Under the pieces are notes generated by a model that saw only the letters and a list, made by a program, of their open reading frames with translations, was not told the DNA's origin and searched no databases. Of a stretch of 8,361 bases of DNA, positions 1 to 6,368 are shown one piece after another; position 1 is the first letter of the stretch, and every line of letters starts with the position of its first letter. The position numbers and the translations under genes were made by a program. The DNA is taken from assembly GCF_018613065.1 (NCBI RefSeq), contig NZ_JAGGQW010000045.1:1-8361 (forward strand), given 5' to 3'. The stretch is from Bacillus sp. ISL-7. GTDB taxonomy: Bacteria; Bacillota; Bacilli; Bacillales_B; DSM-18226.

Positions 1-228
1 AACGATCTACAGGAATGCTAACTGAGTTAACTGACTAGAAACGCTTAAGTCTGTTACACGATAGTGAATATTCTCGTTTTGTGCGGCAGATTCTTTCAAG
101 GTTGATTCATTTCTTCCAATAATAACAACCTTTGCTCCTTGTTCGGCAAATTGAGCCGCAATTTCTTTTCCAATGCCAGAGCCTGCACCTGTGACTAAAA
201 CAACTTTATCAAGAAATTCTTTGTTCAT
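1..228 (-). pseudogene. Short-chain dehydrogenase/reductase, broken 5' fragment
   Basis: N-terminal part of a classical SDR, a cytosolic NAD(P)-dependent oxidoreductase. The first residues carry the Rossmann signature TGAGSGIG (about residues 13-20), followed by the second beta-strand VVIIGRN, typical of an NADP-binding fold, and the acidic DL turn near residue 60. The ATG at 228 is preceded by GGGAG at suitable spacing. The frame stops at 7-9 after 73 residues, whereas SDRs are about 240-250 residues long. Just before the stop another frame reads SIPVDR, which fits the usual SDR helix before the NNAG strand, so a frameshift is more likely than a natural end. The catalytic Ser/Tyr/Lys would lie beyond the window edge. 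The gene follows the NmrA-like pseudogene by 64 bp in the same direction. Its first codons are part of the 176-bp direct repeat. Confidence 0.75.
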
Positions 229-386
229 CTTCTTTGCTCCCTATTATCTGAATTCAGCAAGCACGAATACTCGCTGAACTACTTTTCTATTTTTACAGTT
301 CATCACCAACAATTGTCATTCTCTGACGAACATAAGAACCATTTTCCAAAATATCAATTAACGCACTGGCAAAATCAGCATAGCTA
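211..386. repeat. Direct repeat copy A (176 bp)
   Basis: This block recurs at 3624-3799 in the same orientation, with the same length, no gaps and 9 mismatches by eye (about 95 % identity). It contains the first six codons of the leftward SDR, the intergenic spacer, and the last 31 or so codons of the NmrA-like gene. This copy appears to be in the original context, because reading continues into both genes on either side. Inside the spacer is a stem (TTCAGCAAG at 253-261 with CTCGCTGAA at 270-278, one G-U pair) that is preserved in both copies. Confidence 0.9.
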
Positions 387-926
387 TATGGCTTGTTGGA
401 ATATCCTCAATACTAAATTCTACGCCATCAAAATGATATTTACCTGTCGCTTCTCTTTCAACGTCATAATTAAATGCTTGTGTCGCATAAGTCCAAGCAA
501 TGTTTGAATATGAGCGCAAGCGTTCCAAACTTTGAACCAAGACTTCTGCTAATGGTTTAAGTTCTTCCATAAAGTTTTCCCAGTCTTTGAAATATTTTGT
601 ATGCTCTTTATTTATAAACAATGTACCTGTTCCACCAATTTTGATGTAGCGTGTGTTGCTACTATCAAGCAAATTCGCAATATGAGAAACACCGTCAGTA
701 TGCACGTAGAAAGTTTCTGGTACCCAAGCAATTACTCCGTCAATAATGGCATCATAGCCTGCAATATCTTCTTTGGTTAAATCCATGATGTCTTTGATTA
801 ATATGTTTTTATAATCTTTTCATCATGTTTTCTGTGTGCTACTGCTAATACCTCATGACCACGTTTTTCAGCCTCTAAAATAATTGTGCGTCCTGATTTC
901 CCATATGCTCGTACTAATATGTTCAT
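293..926 (-). pseudogene. NmrA-like NAD(P)H-binding oxidoreductase, frameshifted twice
   Basis: Three frames together make one recognisable protein of about 210 residues. The N-terminal piece (926-798) starts MNILVRAYGKSGRT, a degenerate Rossmann glycine loop, and ends early at TAA 798-800. The second piece covers the middle (open from about 815; DLTKEDIAGYDAIIDG, then GGTGTLFIN, as in NmrA/YwnB-type proteins) and stops at 358. The third frame supplies the true end, PYSYADFASALIDIL to GDEL, with TAA at 293-295. Each break can be repaired by adding one A on the coding strand, near 817-820 and near 396-397. The start lies 6 bp after the Dabb stop codon, suggesting translational coupling. The usual role is NAD(P)H-dependent reduction of quinones or similar small molecules, or redox sensing. 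The gene is either inactivated or carries two sequencing errors in short A/T runs. Confidence 0.8.
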
Positions 927-932
927 AAAACT

Positions 933-1244
933 TCAATTCTCATATTCTATTTGCGCGGAATATAATCCGCTGGTGACAAAGCAATCATCCTCTGTTCCAT
1001 TTATGCTGTTTATGAATACATGATACGGATGCACCATATAGGCTTCAAACGCCTCTTTATCCTTCAGATCTACAACCATCGTTACTGCGTTTTCGCCACC
1101 AACCCAGCCTGTATTTTTTCCTATTGTCAGATCAATGATTTCAGGAATATTATCCTTCATCGCTTTCAACAAATTTATTTCTTTATTCAGTTTTTCTTCT
1201 GTTATGCCTTCTTTAATTGGTGCAATAAAAATATGTCTAATCAT
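933..1244 (-). CDS. Dabb-family (stress-responsive alpha/beta barrel) protein
   Basis: A 103-residue protein whose start MIRHIFIAPIKEG matches the opening of Dabb proteins (MIRHIVLFKxKEG). The family forms small dimeric ferredoxin-like alpha/beta barrels. The middle strand NAVTMVVDLKDKEAFEAY and the following HPYH (His72 and His75) are the usual Dabb landmarks. The length is normal for the family. AAGGAAGG precedes the ATG at good spacing, so the start is well supported. The next gene downstream starts 6 bp after its stop, so the two probably share a transcript. The substrate is unknown: some Dabb proteins act in polyketide or aromatic metabolism, others are only known as stress-induced. The neighbourhood suggests handling of reactive or aromatic compounds. 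Confidence 0.85.
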   Translation of the reverse strand: MIRHIFIAPIKEGITEEKLNKEINLLKAMKDNIPEIIDLTIGKNTGWVGGENAVTMVVDLKDKEAFEAYMVHPYHVFINSINGTEDDCFVTSGLYSAQIEYEN

Positions 1245-1274
1245 TTTAATCCTTCCTTTAACTTGAATATTTTT

Positions 1275-1291
1275 AACTTAGTTCTTAAGTT
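1275..1291. promoter_or_regulatory. Palindrome upstream of the Dabb gene
   Basis: AACTTA and TAAGTT form 6-bp arms around the 5-bp centre GTTCT, 31 bp upstream of the Dabb start codon. It could be a regulator-binding dyad or a weak RNA stem. I see no convincing -35/-10 pair around it, and its sequence differs from the dyads near merR. The rest of 1245-1369 shows no coding remnant I recognise. Confidence 0.35.
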
Positions 1292-1369
1292 GACGACATT
1301 GTCCGCACGGGAGTAAAAGACAATTATTGATTGATAACGATACAGTTGGATACCTCCTAACACCCTTTC

Positions 1370-2125
1370 TTAGTTTTCAGGAATAATTTCGTTAATACAA
1401 TTTAATGCGTTTAGTGTTCTCGGAAAGCCCATATAGGGAATGCAGTGGGTGATGGCGGTAATTAAGATTTCCTTGTCATTGCCAACATTTTTGTTCCCCT
1501 GCACATGTGCTTTTACTTGACCTTCTGCACCACCCAACGCACTAACGATACAGAGTGTCAACAACTCCCGTGTTTTCAAATCAAGCCCGCCACGGGTGTA
1601 GAAATCTCCAAAGCAAAAAGAAGAAAGATAATCCTGAATATGCTTTTGATTTGCTGGGGCACCTTCCCGCATCTTTGCAATGATATCTCCAAATATCTCT
1701 ACTTGAGTTGCAAGGCCTTTATCAAAACGCTTGTCTTCTTCAACTTGTTTTTGGCTTTCAAGTGGTAATGTAATATTGTTGGATTTGAAAACCTCATTGA
1801 CTTCATTTATGGCGTTTAGCGTTTTCGGAAATCCAATGTATGGAGCACATTGGTAAACCGCCTCCTTGATTTCAACCGGAGTCAGCCCAACATTCAGCGC
1901 AGCTTGAACATGAGCCTTTAATTGAGGTAATGTTTGATTGGTCGCAAGCACAACCAGAGTGATAAGCTCACGATGTTTGTCATCCAGATTACCTTGATAA
2001 AAAACTTCCCCAAAAATAAATCGGCTCAGGATGTCTTGAAAATCAGAGTCGGTAGCGTATGCGGCAGGTACTCCATTCTCAAATAGTTGTTTGTATTTTT
2101 CCTTGCTCTTTTCAATACGGTTCAT
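1370..2125 (-). CDS. Two-domain carboxymuconolactone decarboxylase (CMD) family protein
   Basis: A 251-residue protein made of two tandem CMD/AhpD-like all-helical domains. Domain 1 spans about residues 30-115 (LITLVVLATNQTLPQLKAHVQ, then CAPYIGFPKTLNAI at 93-106) and domain 2 about 160-248 (LLTLCIVSALGG, QVKAHVQG, then CIPYMGFPRTLNAL at 228-241). The near repetition of the Cys-x-Pro-Tyr-x-Gly-Phe-Pro motif shows internal duplication. Neither domain has the CxxC disulfide of AhpD peroxidases, so an alkylhydroperoxidase role is unlikely. The family covers decarboxylases and uncharacterised redox-linked enzymes. AAAGGAGA stands seven bases before the ATG. It lies 125 bp upstream of the Dabb gene on the same strand and 382 bp downstream of the aldo/keto reductase. 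In Lactobacillales such genes often sit beside MerR-controlled oxidoreductases, so a role in aldehyde or quinone detoxification is inferred, not shown. Confidence 0.88.
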   Translation of the reverse strand: MNRIEKSKEKYKQLFENGVPAAYATDSDFQDILSRFIFGEVFYQGNLDDKHRELITLVVLATNQTLPQLKAHVQAALNVGLTPVEIKEAVYQCAPYIGFPKTLNAINEVNEVFKSNNITLPLESQKQVEEDKRFDKGLATQVEIFGDIIAKMREGAPANQKHIQDYLSSFCFGDFYTRGGLDLKTRELLTLCIVSALGGAEGQVKAHVQGNKNVGNDKEILITAITHCIPYMGFPRTLNALNCINEIIPEN

Positions 2126-2507
2126 ATATAGATCTCCTTTTATGATTTACTTTTCTATTTTGCCTAAAGTATCAAGTTAAAGTTACGAGTATTCGAGAGA
2201 AAATTAAATCGTACTGAGGGAGCTTAGTGGAGGTTCCGAAAAGTATCGTTCTTGGAACTGATAAAATAGTAGCTCATTCAGTATTACTACCCCATCATTA
2301 TTGGGTAGTTTAATTTAATATTCCTTTTTAACCTTGCCTACTCTACTATTATCGTCCAAAAGAGCGACTGAAAGATTGTCCAGATTGCACAATTTGACGT
2401 GCATTTTTTAGACGGAGAGATCATATTCCAAAAGAGCCTCAGCAGCTTACTTTTAAAGTTTACGCTCACTTGTGATATGATTCTCGGTACTTCCTTGTAA
2501 TACAGTT
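2126..2507. other. Non-coding stretch between the CMD and aldo/keto reductase genes
   Basis: I see no convincing gene or gene remnant in these 382 bp on either strand. It contains two weak stem-loops (2286-2309 and 2386-2409) and an 11-bp direct repeat TCCAAAAGAGC at 2355-2365 and 2427-2437, which may be chance. The segment just upstream of the CMD gene presumably holds its promoter, but no clear -35/-10 pair stands out. Confidence 0.5.
2286..2309. terminator. Stem-loop, possible terminator
   Basis: ACTACCC (2286-2292) pairs with GGGTAGT (2303-2309) across a 10-base loop. The T-rich tail follows on the plus strand only and is broken by A residues. As it sits about 200 bp after the leftward aldo/keto reductase gene, a terminator for that gene would need the T tract on the minus strand, which is absent. 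It is therefore only a candidate. Confidence 0.3.
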
Positions 2508-3359
2508 TTATATGTCAAATTTAACGTTACCGAGGAATCTCACGTTTGCTGGATCGTAATGATCAAAGATAAGGTTCTTTTTCGTATCTAAAGTAGCAAT
2601 CGTCTCCATATCCTCTTGGTTTAATTCAAAGTCAAAGATATTGAAGTTTTCAATGATTCTTTCTTTGTTAACAGACTTTGGGATCACAACAACTTCTCTT
2701 TGTGTTAACCAACGTAAAACCACCTGACTGACAGATTTATTATACTTTCCTGCTATTGATACTAAAACTTCATTTTGGAAGATGTTATTTTTCCCTTGAG
2801 CAAAAGGACCCCAGGACTCGATCTGAACATTGTTCTCTTTCATCAATTTTTCACTTTCAATTTGCTGGGTGAAAGGATGCGTTTCAATCTGGTTTACGGC
2901 AGGAATCACTTCATTATGATCCATTAAATCTATTAGACGGTCCATCTTGAAGTTACTAACTCCGATTGCCCTTATCTTTCCCTCACGATACAATTCTTCC
3001 ATTGCACGCCAAGAACCGTATACATCACCAAAAGGATGATGAATTAAATACAAATCCAAATAATCCACTTGTAATTTTTCTATTGATTTTGCAAATGCTT
3101 TTTTTGTATTCTCATAACCGGCATCCTGAATCCATACTTTCGTAGTAATGAATATTTCCTCTCTTGGCACACCACTCCGTTTGATTGCTCTGCCAACCGA
3201 TTCTTCATTTAGATATGCAGCAGCCGTATCAATCAGACGATAGCCTGCCATAAGGGCATCATAAACAGCCTGTTCACATTCATTTGCATCTTCAATCCGA
3301 TAAACACCAAAACCGAGAATTGGCATCTCCACACCATTGTTCAAAATTACTTTTTGCAT
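2508..3359 (-). CDS. Aldo/keto reductase (2,5-diketo-D-gluconate reductase-like)
   Basis: A soluble NADPH-dependent reductase of aldehydes and ketones, 283 residues, full length for this family, folding as a TIM barrel. The catalytic tetrad is visible: Asp44 and Tyr49 ([13 protein letters not shown]), Lys74 (TTKVW) and His107 (LIHHP). GVSNF (133-137) and the C-terminal NADPH-phosphate motif [14 protein letters not shown] (226-239) are present. The chosen start (ATG at 3359) is preceded by AGGAGG eight bases upstream. A longer frame begins at 3416, but its extra 19 residues are not family-like and lack a ribosome site. The likely substrates are reactive aldehydes such as methylglyoxal or lipid/furan aldehydes (family knowledge). 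It is intact, unlike several neighbours, and presumably has its own promoter in 3360-3460. Confidence 0.93.
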   Translation of the reverse strand: MQKVILNNGVEMPILGFGVYRIEDANECEQAVYDALMAGYRLIDTAAAYLNEESVGRAIKRSGVPREEIFITTKVWIQDAGYENTKKAFAKSIEKLQVDYLDLYLIHHPFGDVYGSWRAMEELYREGKIRAIGVSNFKMDRLIDLMDHNEVIPAVNQIETHPFTQQIESEKLMKENNVQIESWGPFAQGKNNIFQNEVLVSIAGKYNKSVSQVVLRWLTQREVVVIPKSVNKERIIENFNIFDFELNQEDMETIATLDTKKNLIFDHYDPANVRFLGNVKFDI

Positions 3360-3463
3360 ATAAAATCCTCCTATATTCTTAAGCCTTAGAGTAACGAACC
3401 CATAGTTCAAGTTCATTTTTACACAATGTCTATTATCATTTTTTTAAAGTTACTGATCATATC

Positions 3464-3630
3464 TTAACTAGCAAGTTGTTTTGTTTTAGGATTGAACATG
3501 TAGCGACTCAGAACAACAGACGCTAAGCCCAATAGCAAGAATAATAATCCTCCTAATACGATATATTGCGTGCACATTCCTGATATTAATCATCCACCTA
3601 CTGCTGTACCAATTGTTACCCCTAAGAAAT
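3464..3630 (-). pseudogene. MFS transporter, C-terminal remnant
   Basis: Reading leftward from about 3630, one frame gives FLGVTIGTAVGG, a stop codon TGA, then LISGMCTQYIVLGG, LLFLLLGLASVVL and SRYMFNPKTKQLAS with TAA at 3464-3466. This looks like the last two membrane helices and cytoplasmic tail of a major facilitator sugar/drug efflux protein. The internal TGA sits where a Trp would fit. The rest of the gene is missing: upstream the frame runs straight into the SDR-start/NmrA-end repeat, with the joint at a shared AATTTCTT. It cannot make a transporter. Its codon usage is AT-rich, so it is not a piece of the high-GC MFS gene at 4.6-5.8 kb. Confidence 0.7.
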
Positions 3631-3799
3631 TCTTTGTTCATCTTCTTTGTTTCCTATTATCTGAGTTCAGCAAGCACGAATACTCGCTGAACTACTTTTC
3701 AATTTTTACTGTTCATCACCAACAATTGTCATTCTTTGACGAACATAAGAACCAATTTCCAAAATATCAATTAGCGCACTAGCAAAATCAGCATAGCTA
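3624..3799. repeat. Direct repeat copy B (176 bp), displaced
   Basis: Second copy of the 211-386 block. Here neither end continues into its parent gene. On the left the first codons of the SDR (MNKEFL) are fused to the MFS-tail remnant; on the right the NmrA end (from SYADFASALIDIL to GDEQ, TAA about 3706) begins exactly at the stop codon of the intact SDR. The intergenic stem is kept (TTCAGCAAG at 3666-3674 with CTCGCTGAA at 3683-3691). It is a relic of recombination rather than a functional unit, and homologous exchange with copy A would delete 3413 bp. Confidence 0.9.
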
Positions 3800-4519
3800 A
3801 TTTAATTTTATTTGTGTTGCTTCTTCTAATTTGGCTAGCAGTTGATTTTGCAAGTCAATATTTTCTACTCTTTCATCATAACGAGAAAGCTTCTTATGGT
3901 AGTAATAATTCCCTGAGCTCAAGGCATTTTTATCCTCACCACTAGCTAGCCAAACCTGTGAGGAATAGCCACCTTCAAGAGAATCATTTGCGCCTGCACC
4001 ACCCATACGAGTTGGCACCCAGCCGGGGTCAACTGCATTGACAAGGACATCTGTCCATAAACGACTGACCGCTTTCATCAGTAATAACAAGGCTAATTTG
4101 GAACTTGAATAATCTGTTTCTTGTTCTAATTGATCAATGTTCAATCTAGAGCCGCGATGCATGCCAGAAGAGACATAAATAATCCGTTTAGGTTTCTCAA
4201 TAAGGCTAGTTAAAAGATAAGGCGCTTCAATATTCACTGTGTAGGTTAATCGAGCATCTGTCGTGTAAACTCCTGCATTATGAATAATGACATCAAATCG
4301 ACCGAATTGATTGACTTGTTTAGCCACTGAGAGAATTTCTTCTTTCTTTCCCAGGTCTCCAATGACCACCTGAGTAGCACCAGGATTTTCTTTTAAAGCC
4401 TCTTTTGCACGAGCTTCATTGCGTGAATGTAAAACTACTTCATTTCCTTGAGCAATTAGCTCTTTAGCTGCCAATGCACCAAGACCTGTTGACGATCCTG
4501 AAATGAAAATTTTTGCCAT
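3797..4519 (-). CDS. Short-chain dehydrogenase/reductase (SDR)
   Basis: A complete 240-residue NAD(P)-dependent oxidoreductase. It has the cofactor loop SGSSTGLG (7-14), basic HSRN after beta-2 suggesting NADPH preference, GDLG near 54-57, NAG at 81-83, catalytic YVSS with Ser118, and the YxxxK pair Tyr137/Lys141. It also has DPGWVPTRMGG (164-174), as seen in retinol-dehydrogenase/YusZ-like SDRs. Two start codons are possible: the ATG at 4525 is too close to GGAGG, while the ATG at 4519 is nine bases away and is preferred. It lies about 100 bp after the MFS stop in the same direction and may be co-transcribed with it. The substrate is unknown and probably a small carbonyl compound. The last codon coincides with the edge of direct repeat copy B, so the C-terminus may have been altered by recombination. 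Confidence 0.9.
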   Translation of the reverse strand: MAKIFISGSSTGLGALAAKELIAQGNEVVLHSRNEARAKEALKENPGATQVVIGDLGKKEEILSVAKQVNQFGRFDVIIHNAGVYTTDARLTYTVNIEAPYLLTSLIEKPKRIIYVSSGMHRGSRLNIDQLEQETDYSSSKLALLLLMKAVSRLWTDVLVNAVDPGWVPTRMGGAGANDSLEGGYSSQVWLASGEDKNALSSGNYYYHKKLSRYDERVENIDLQNQLLAKLEEATQIKLN

Positions 4520-4537
4520 TTTCATTCACCTCCAAAT

Positions 4538-4623
4538 TTATTTTCCTGTTTTTAACAAATCTAGTAAATTATCAGTGAAGCCACCACCTCCCTTTAGGAC
4601 TCTATTTTCATACAATCCTTTAA
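4538..4623 (-). pseudogene. Short 3' coding remnant between MFS and SDR genes
   Basis: The AT-rich strip after the MFS stop reads leftward as LIKGLYENRVLKGGGGFTDNLLDLLKTGK followed by TAA at 4538-4540. It looks protein-like (the end of an open frame, helix-forming) and lies only 18 bp before the SDR start. Upstream, the frame enters the MFS gene antisense to nothing meaningful, so the rest of the parent gene seems to have been replaced when the high-GC MFS segment arrived. I do not recognise the family. It may also be ordinary spacer that happens to stay open. Confidence 0.3.
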
Positions 4624-5820
4624 TCAAGTCGCGTCGGACAGGCGGGTACGTAAAGCGGACCAGATGATGAGTCCAACGAGGGTAATGACCAGGGCAGCGA
4701 CCATAATCGCGGACCAACCGCCGAATGCCCAAAGTGGACCAGCAATGACCGAACCTATCGCACCTCCAAGAAAGTTACTCACTACGAAAGCCGTGTTCAG
4801 ACGGCTTCGTGCAGAACCAGGAAGAGCGAGGAGACGGGTCTGTCCCAAAACAAGGTTGGTCTGCGTAGCGATATCTAAGACAATAACAACGATAATCAGT
4901 CCAATGATTGAACATTTCAAAACCCAAGCCGCAATCAGTGACAATGCGAGTAACGCTAAGGCGCCTCCTGCAGCAGGAACGGACCAGCCACGGTCGTGCA
5001 AGACACCTGCACGCCTTGCAGCAAGAGCACCAGCTAAGCCAGCAAGTCCCAAGAGCCCTATCTGACCTGCCGAGTAAGAGAATGGCTCCGCTGTTAGCAG
5101 ATAAGTTAATGATGTCCAAAACAGCGAGAACACGGTGAAGTTCGCTGCGGAAATGACCAACGTCGGGGTCACTGCACGATGACGTGCCACGGTGGTGAAC
5201 ACTGATCCTAAAAGACGTGGGTAGGAAATATGTTCGCGTGGTTCGCGTGGCGGAATGATTTTGTACAGTATGACAGCAAGAATAATTGCGACACCTGCTG
5301 CAATTTCAAATATCGCCCTCCACCCGAGAAGATCGGCTACTAAGCCGCTAATAGTGCGTGAAAGTAGAATACCGATTAGAGCTCCCGAAGCGACCGTGCT
5401 GACTACTCGTCCACGTCGCTCAGGCTCAGCCAGTTCACTGGCTAATGGAGTCAGAAGCTGTGCAGAGACAGTGGTCAATCCTAAGCCGCCGAGCGCTGCT
5501 AGTAGGACGGAGAAAGTCGGTGCTATGGCGGAGACCATAAGCATCACTGCTGATAGACTCAGAATCAGTGGAATTAGCCGACGTAAATTAAGAACATCAC
5601 CTAGTGGCACTAGGAGGAATATCCCAAGCGCGTATCCAAACTGGGTGACGGTTACCAGCATCGCAGCGGTCGATGATGAGACGCCGAGAGACGAGGCGAT
5701 AATCTGGAACAGCGGTTGAGACAAATAAAGATTTCCGACTGCCAGACCTGCGGCAATCGCGAAGATGATTGTTTTCGCCGGGGTCATCCGGCGGTCGGAG
5801 TTGGTGGATATTTTGGACAT
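4624..5820 (-). CDS. MFS efflux transporter (DHA1/YgaY-like), high GC
   Basis: A 398-residue, 12-helix major facilitator superfamily protein of the cytoplasmic membrane, predicted to export small molecules by proton antiport. It has a short cytoplasmic N-terminus, then GNLYLSQPLF in helix 1 (compare the NxYxxQPLL of YgaY/YnfM-like transporters) and motif A, GDVLNLRR (about 74-81), between helices 2 and 3. The sequence LASELAEPERRGRV marks the helix 4-5 region, and there is a central basic loop near RHRAVTP. The start at 5820 has AGGAGG seven bases upstream; a longer frame to 5877 has no ribosome site and runs through a hairpin. The gene is clearly richer in G+C than both flanks, with Arg/Ala/Gly-rich codons, indicating acquisition from a high-GC donor. 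It sits directly downstream of the array of MerR-type promoters and is the probable main target of the divergent regulator. Confidence 0.88.
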   Translation of the reverse strand: MSKISTNSDRRMTPAKTIIFAIAAGLAVGNLYLSQPLFQIIASSLGVSSSTAAMLVTVTQFGYALGIFLLVPLGDVLNLRRLIPLILSLSAVMLMVSAIAPTFSVLLAALGGLGLTTVSAQLLTPLASELAEPERRGRVVSTVASGALIGILLSRTISGLVADLLGWRAIFEIAAGVAIILAVILYKIIPPREPREHISYPRLLGSVFTTVARHRAVTPTLVISAANFTVFSLFWTSLTYLLTAEPFSYSAGQIGLLGLAGLAGALAARRAGVLHDRGWSVPAAGGALALLALSLIAAWVLKCSIIGLIIVVIVLDIATQTNLVLGQTRLLALPGSARSRLNTAFVVSNFLGGAIGSVIAGPLWAFGGWSAIMVAALVITLVGLIIWSALRTRLSDAT

Positions 5821-5841
5821 GATGAAACCTCCTAATAATCT

Positions 5842-5862
5842 AACGGCTGTGACAGCCTCGTT
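5842..5862 (-). promoter_or_regulatory. GC-rich stem-loop in the MFS leader
   Basis: GGCTG (5845-5849) pairs with CAGCC (5853-5857) over a 3-base loop, extended by AAC/GTT beyond a 2-base bulge. It ends 8 bases upstream of the AGGAGG (5828-5833) of the MFS gene. It may tune translation, be a regulator dyad carried in with the gene, or mark the upstream edge of the imported high-GC segment. No T tract follows on the minus strand, so it is not a terminator. Confidence 0.45.
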
Positions 5863-5986
5863 AATATACTGTCGCAACTGTTTATTTCACTTTTTTTAAT
5901 ACTTCTTTAAGTTGCTTTTCTTATAAATTGCTTTACATGGCATGACTGATCATAAGAATTTATAATTTGAGTATTAAACAATTGTA

Positions 5987-6017
5987 ACTATACAACCTTC
6001 GTGTTACACGAAGTCAA
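5987..6017 (-). promoter_or_regulatory. MerR-type promoter/operator 1 toward MFS
   Basis: On the minus strand TTGACT (6012-6017) and TATAGT (5987-5992) are separated by 19 bp. The spacer holds the perfect dyad CTTCGTGT-T-ACACGAAG (5997-6013 with its flank). An over-long 19-bp spacer with a central dyad is the hallmark of MerR-activated promoters. It is the one nearest the MFS gene and has the best -10 box. Confidence 0.75.
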
Positions 6018-6053
6018 TAATTTAAAATTCACTTTTTTGTTCTGCATTTGGGG

Positions 6054-6082
6054 TTTACAATCTTGAGAACTTAAAGTATTAT
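6054..6082 (+). promoter_or_regulatory. Rightward promoter in module 1
   Basis: TTTACA (6054-6059) and TATTAT (6077-6082) with a 17-bp spacer, a near-consensus vegetative promoter. It points toward merR but lies about 330 bp upstream. Operator 2 follows 11 bases after the -10, over the expected start site. Confidence 0.55.
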
Positions 6083-6083
6083 C

Positions 6084-6114
6084 ACTTTAACACCTTCGTG
6101 TTACACGAGGTCAA
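6084..6114 (-). promoter_or_regulatory. MerR-type promoter/operator 2 toward MFS
   Basis: Minus-strand TTGACC (6109-6114) and TAAAGT (6084-6089), spacer 19 bp, around a dyad (6094-6110) with one mismatched pair. It has the same geometry as operator 1, 97 bp away, and a weaker -10. Confidence 0.6.
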
Positions 6115-6127
6115 TAGTTTTAATCAC
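6101..6127 (-). other. Possible micro-ORF in the MFS leader
   Basis: Minus strand: AAAGGAGGG (6136-6144) stands eight bases before GTG (6127), which opens an 8-codon frame (VIKTIDLV) ending at TAA inside operator 2. The ribosome site is strong and well spaced, and transcripts from operators 3 and 4 would carry it. It may be a leader peptide or, more simply, the leftover start of a lost gene once served by module 2. Confidence 0.25.
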
Positions 6128-6240
6128 TTTTATTACCCTCCTTTGTAATTCTGTAGTAATTCTCTATTTAAATTCTTTTGTGAGCTCCCTTAACCTACAT
6201 GATTTATTATGAGATTAATTCAGAACCTTTAACATTTGTT

Positions 6241-6271
6241 ACTATACACCCTTCGTGTTACACGAAGTCAA
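6241..6271 (-). promoter_or_regulatory. MerR-type promoter/operator 3
   Basis: Minus-strand TTGACT (6266-6271) and TATAGT (6241-6246), spacer 19 bp, around a perfect 8+1+8 dyad at 6251-6267. It is nearly identical to operator 1. Confidence 0.75.
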
Positions 6272-6307
6272 GAATACGAAATCCATTTTTTTGAACAGCA
6301 TATGGGG

Positions 6308-6336
6308 TTTACAATCGTAAGAAATTAAAGTATTAT
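6308..6336 (+). promoter_or_regulatory. merR promoter
   Basis: TTTACA (6308-6313), 17-bp spacer, TATTAT (6331-6336), about 75 bp upstream of the merR start. Operator 4 begins 11 bases after the -10 and would cover the start site, so the regulator probably limits its own synthesis. Confidence 0.65.
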
Positions 6337-6337
6337 C

Positions 6338-6368
6338 ACTTTACAATATTCGTGTTACACGAAGCCAA
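6338..6368 (-). promoter_or_regulatory. MerR-type promoter/operator 4
   Basis: Minus-strand TTGGCT (6363-6368) and TAAAGT (6338-6343), spacer 19 bp, around a dyad with 7-bp perfect arms at 6349-6363. The -35 is weaker than at the other sites, so its main role may be autorepression of merR. Confidence 0.55.

Larger units (their letters stand above)
5983..6115. repeat. Promoter module 1 of a tandem duplication
   Basis: This 133-bp block aligns without gaps to 6237-6369 with about 21 mismatches. The conserved parts are exactly the two dyads and the -35/-10 boxes; the stretch between them has drifted. This pattern suggests the sites are under selection in both copies. Confidence 0.85.

Noticed and set aside
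2386..2409. Stem TGCAC/GTGCA followed by six T residues as a terminator
   Set aside because: The stem is only 5 bp and the T run is on the plus strand, where no gene precedes it.
3375..3410. MerR-like operator upstream of the aldo/keto reductase (TTGAAC plus a loose dyad)
   Set aside because: The dyad is poorly paired and no -10 box sits at 17-20 bp, so it cannot be claimed as a site of the same regulator.
3360..3416. Longer N-terminus of the aldo/keto reductase
   Set aside because: The extra 19 residues do not resemble the family and have no ribosome site, whereas the internal ATG at 3359 has AGGAGG at eight bases.
4664..5719. Several open frames on the plus strand and in the second minus frame within the MFS gene
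   Set aside because: They are by-products of the GC-rich codons of the transporter; their sequences are Arg/Pro/Ser-rich and match no family.
5997..6364. CRISPR array
   Set aside because: The four palindromes are only 17 bp long, unevenly spaced (97 and 157 bp) and embedded in promoter boxes, not separated by uniform spacers.
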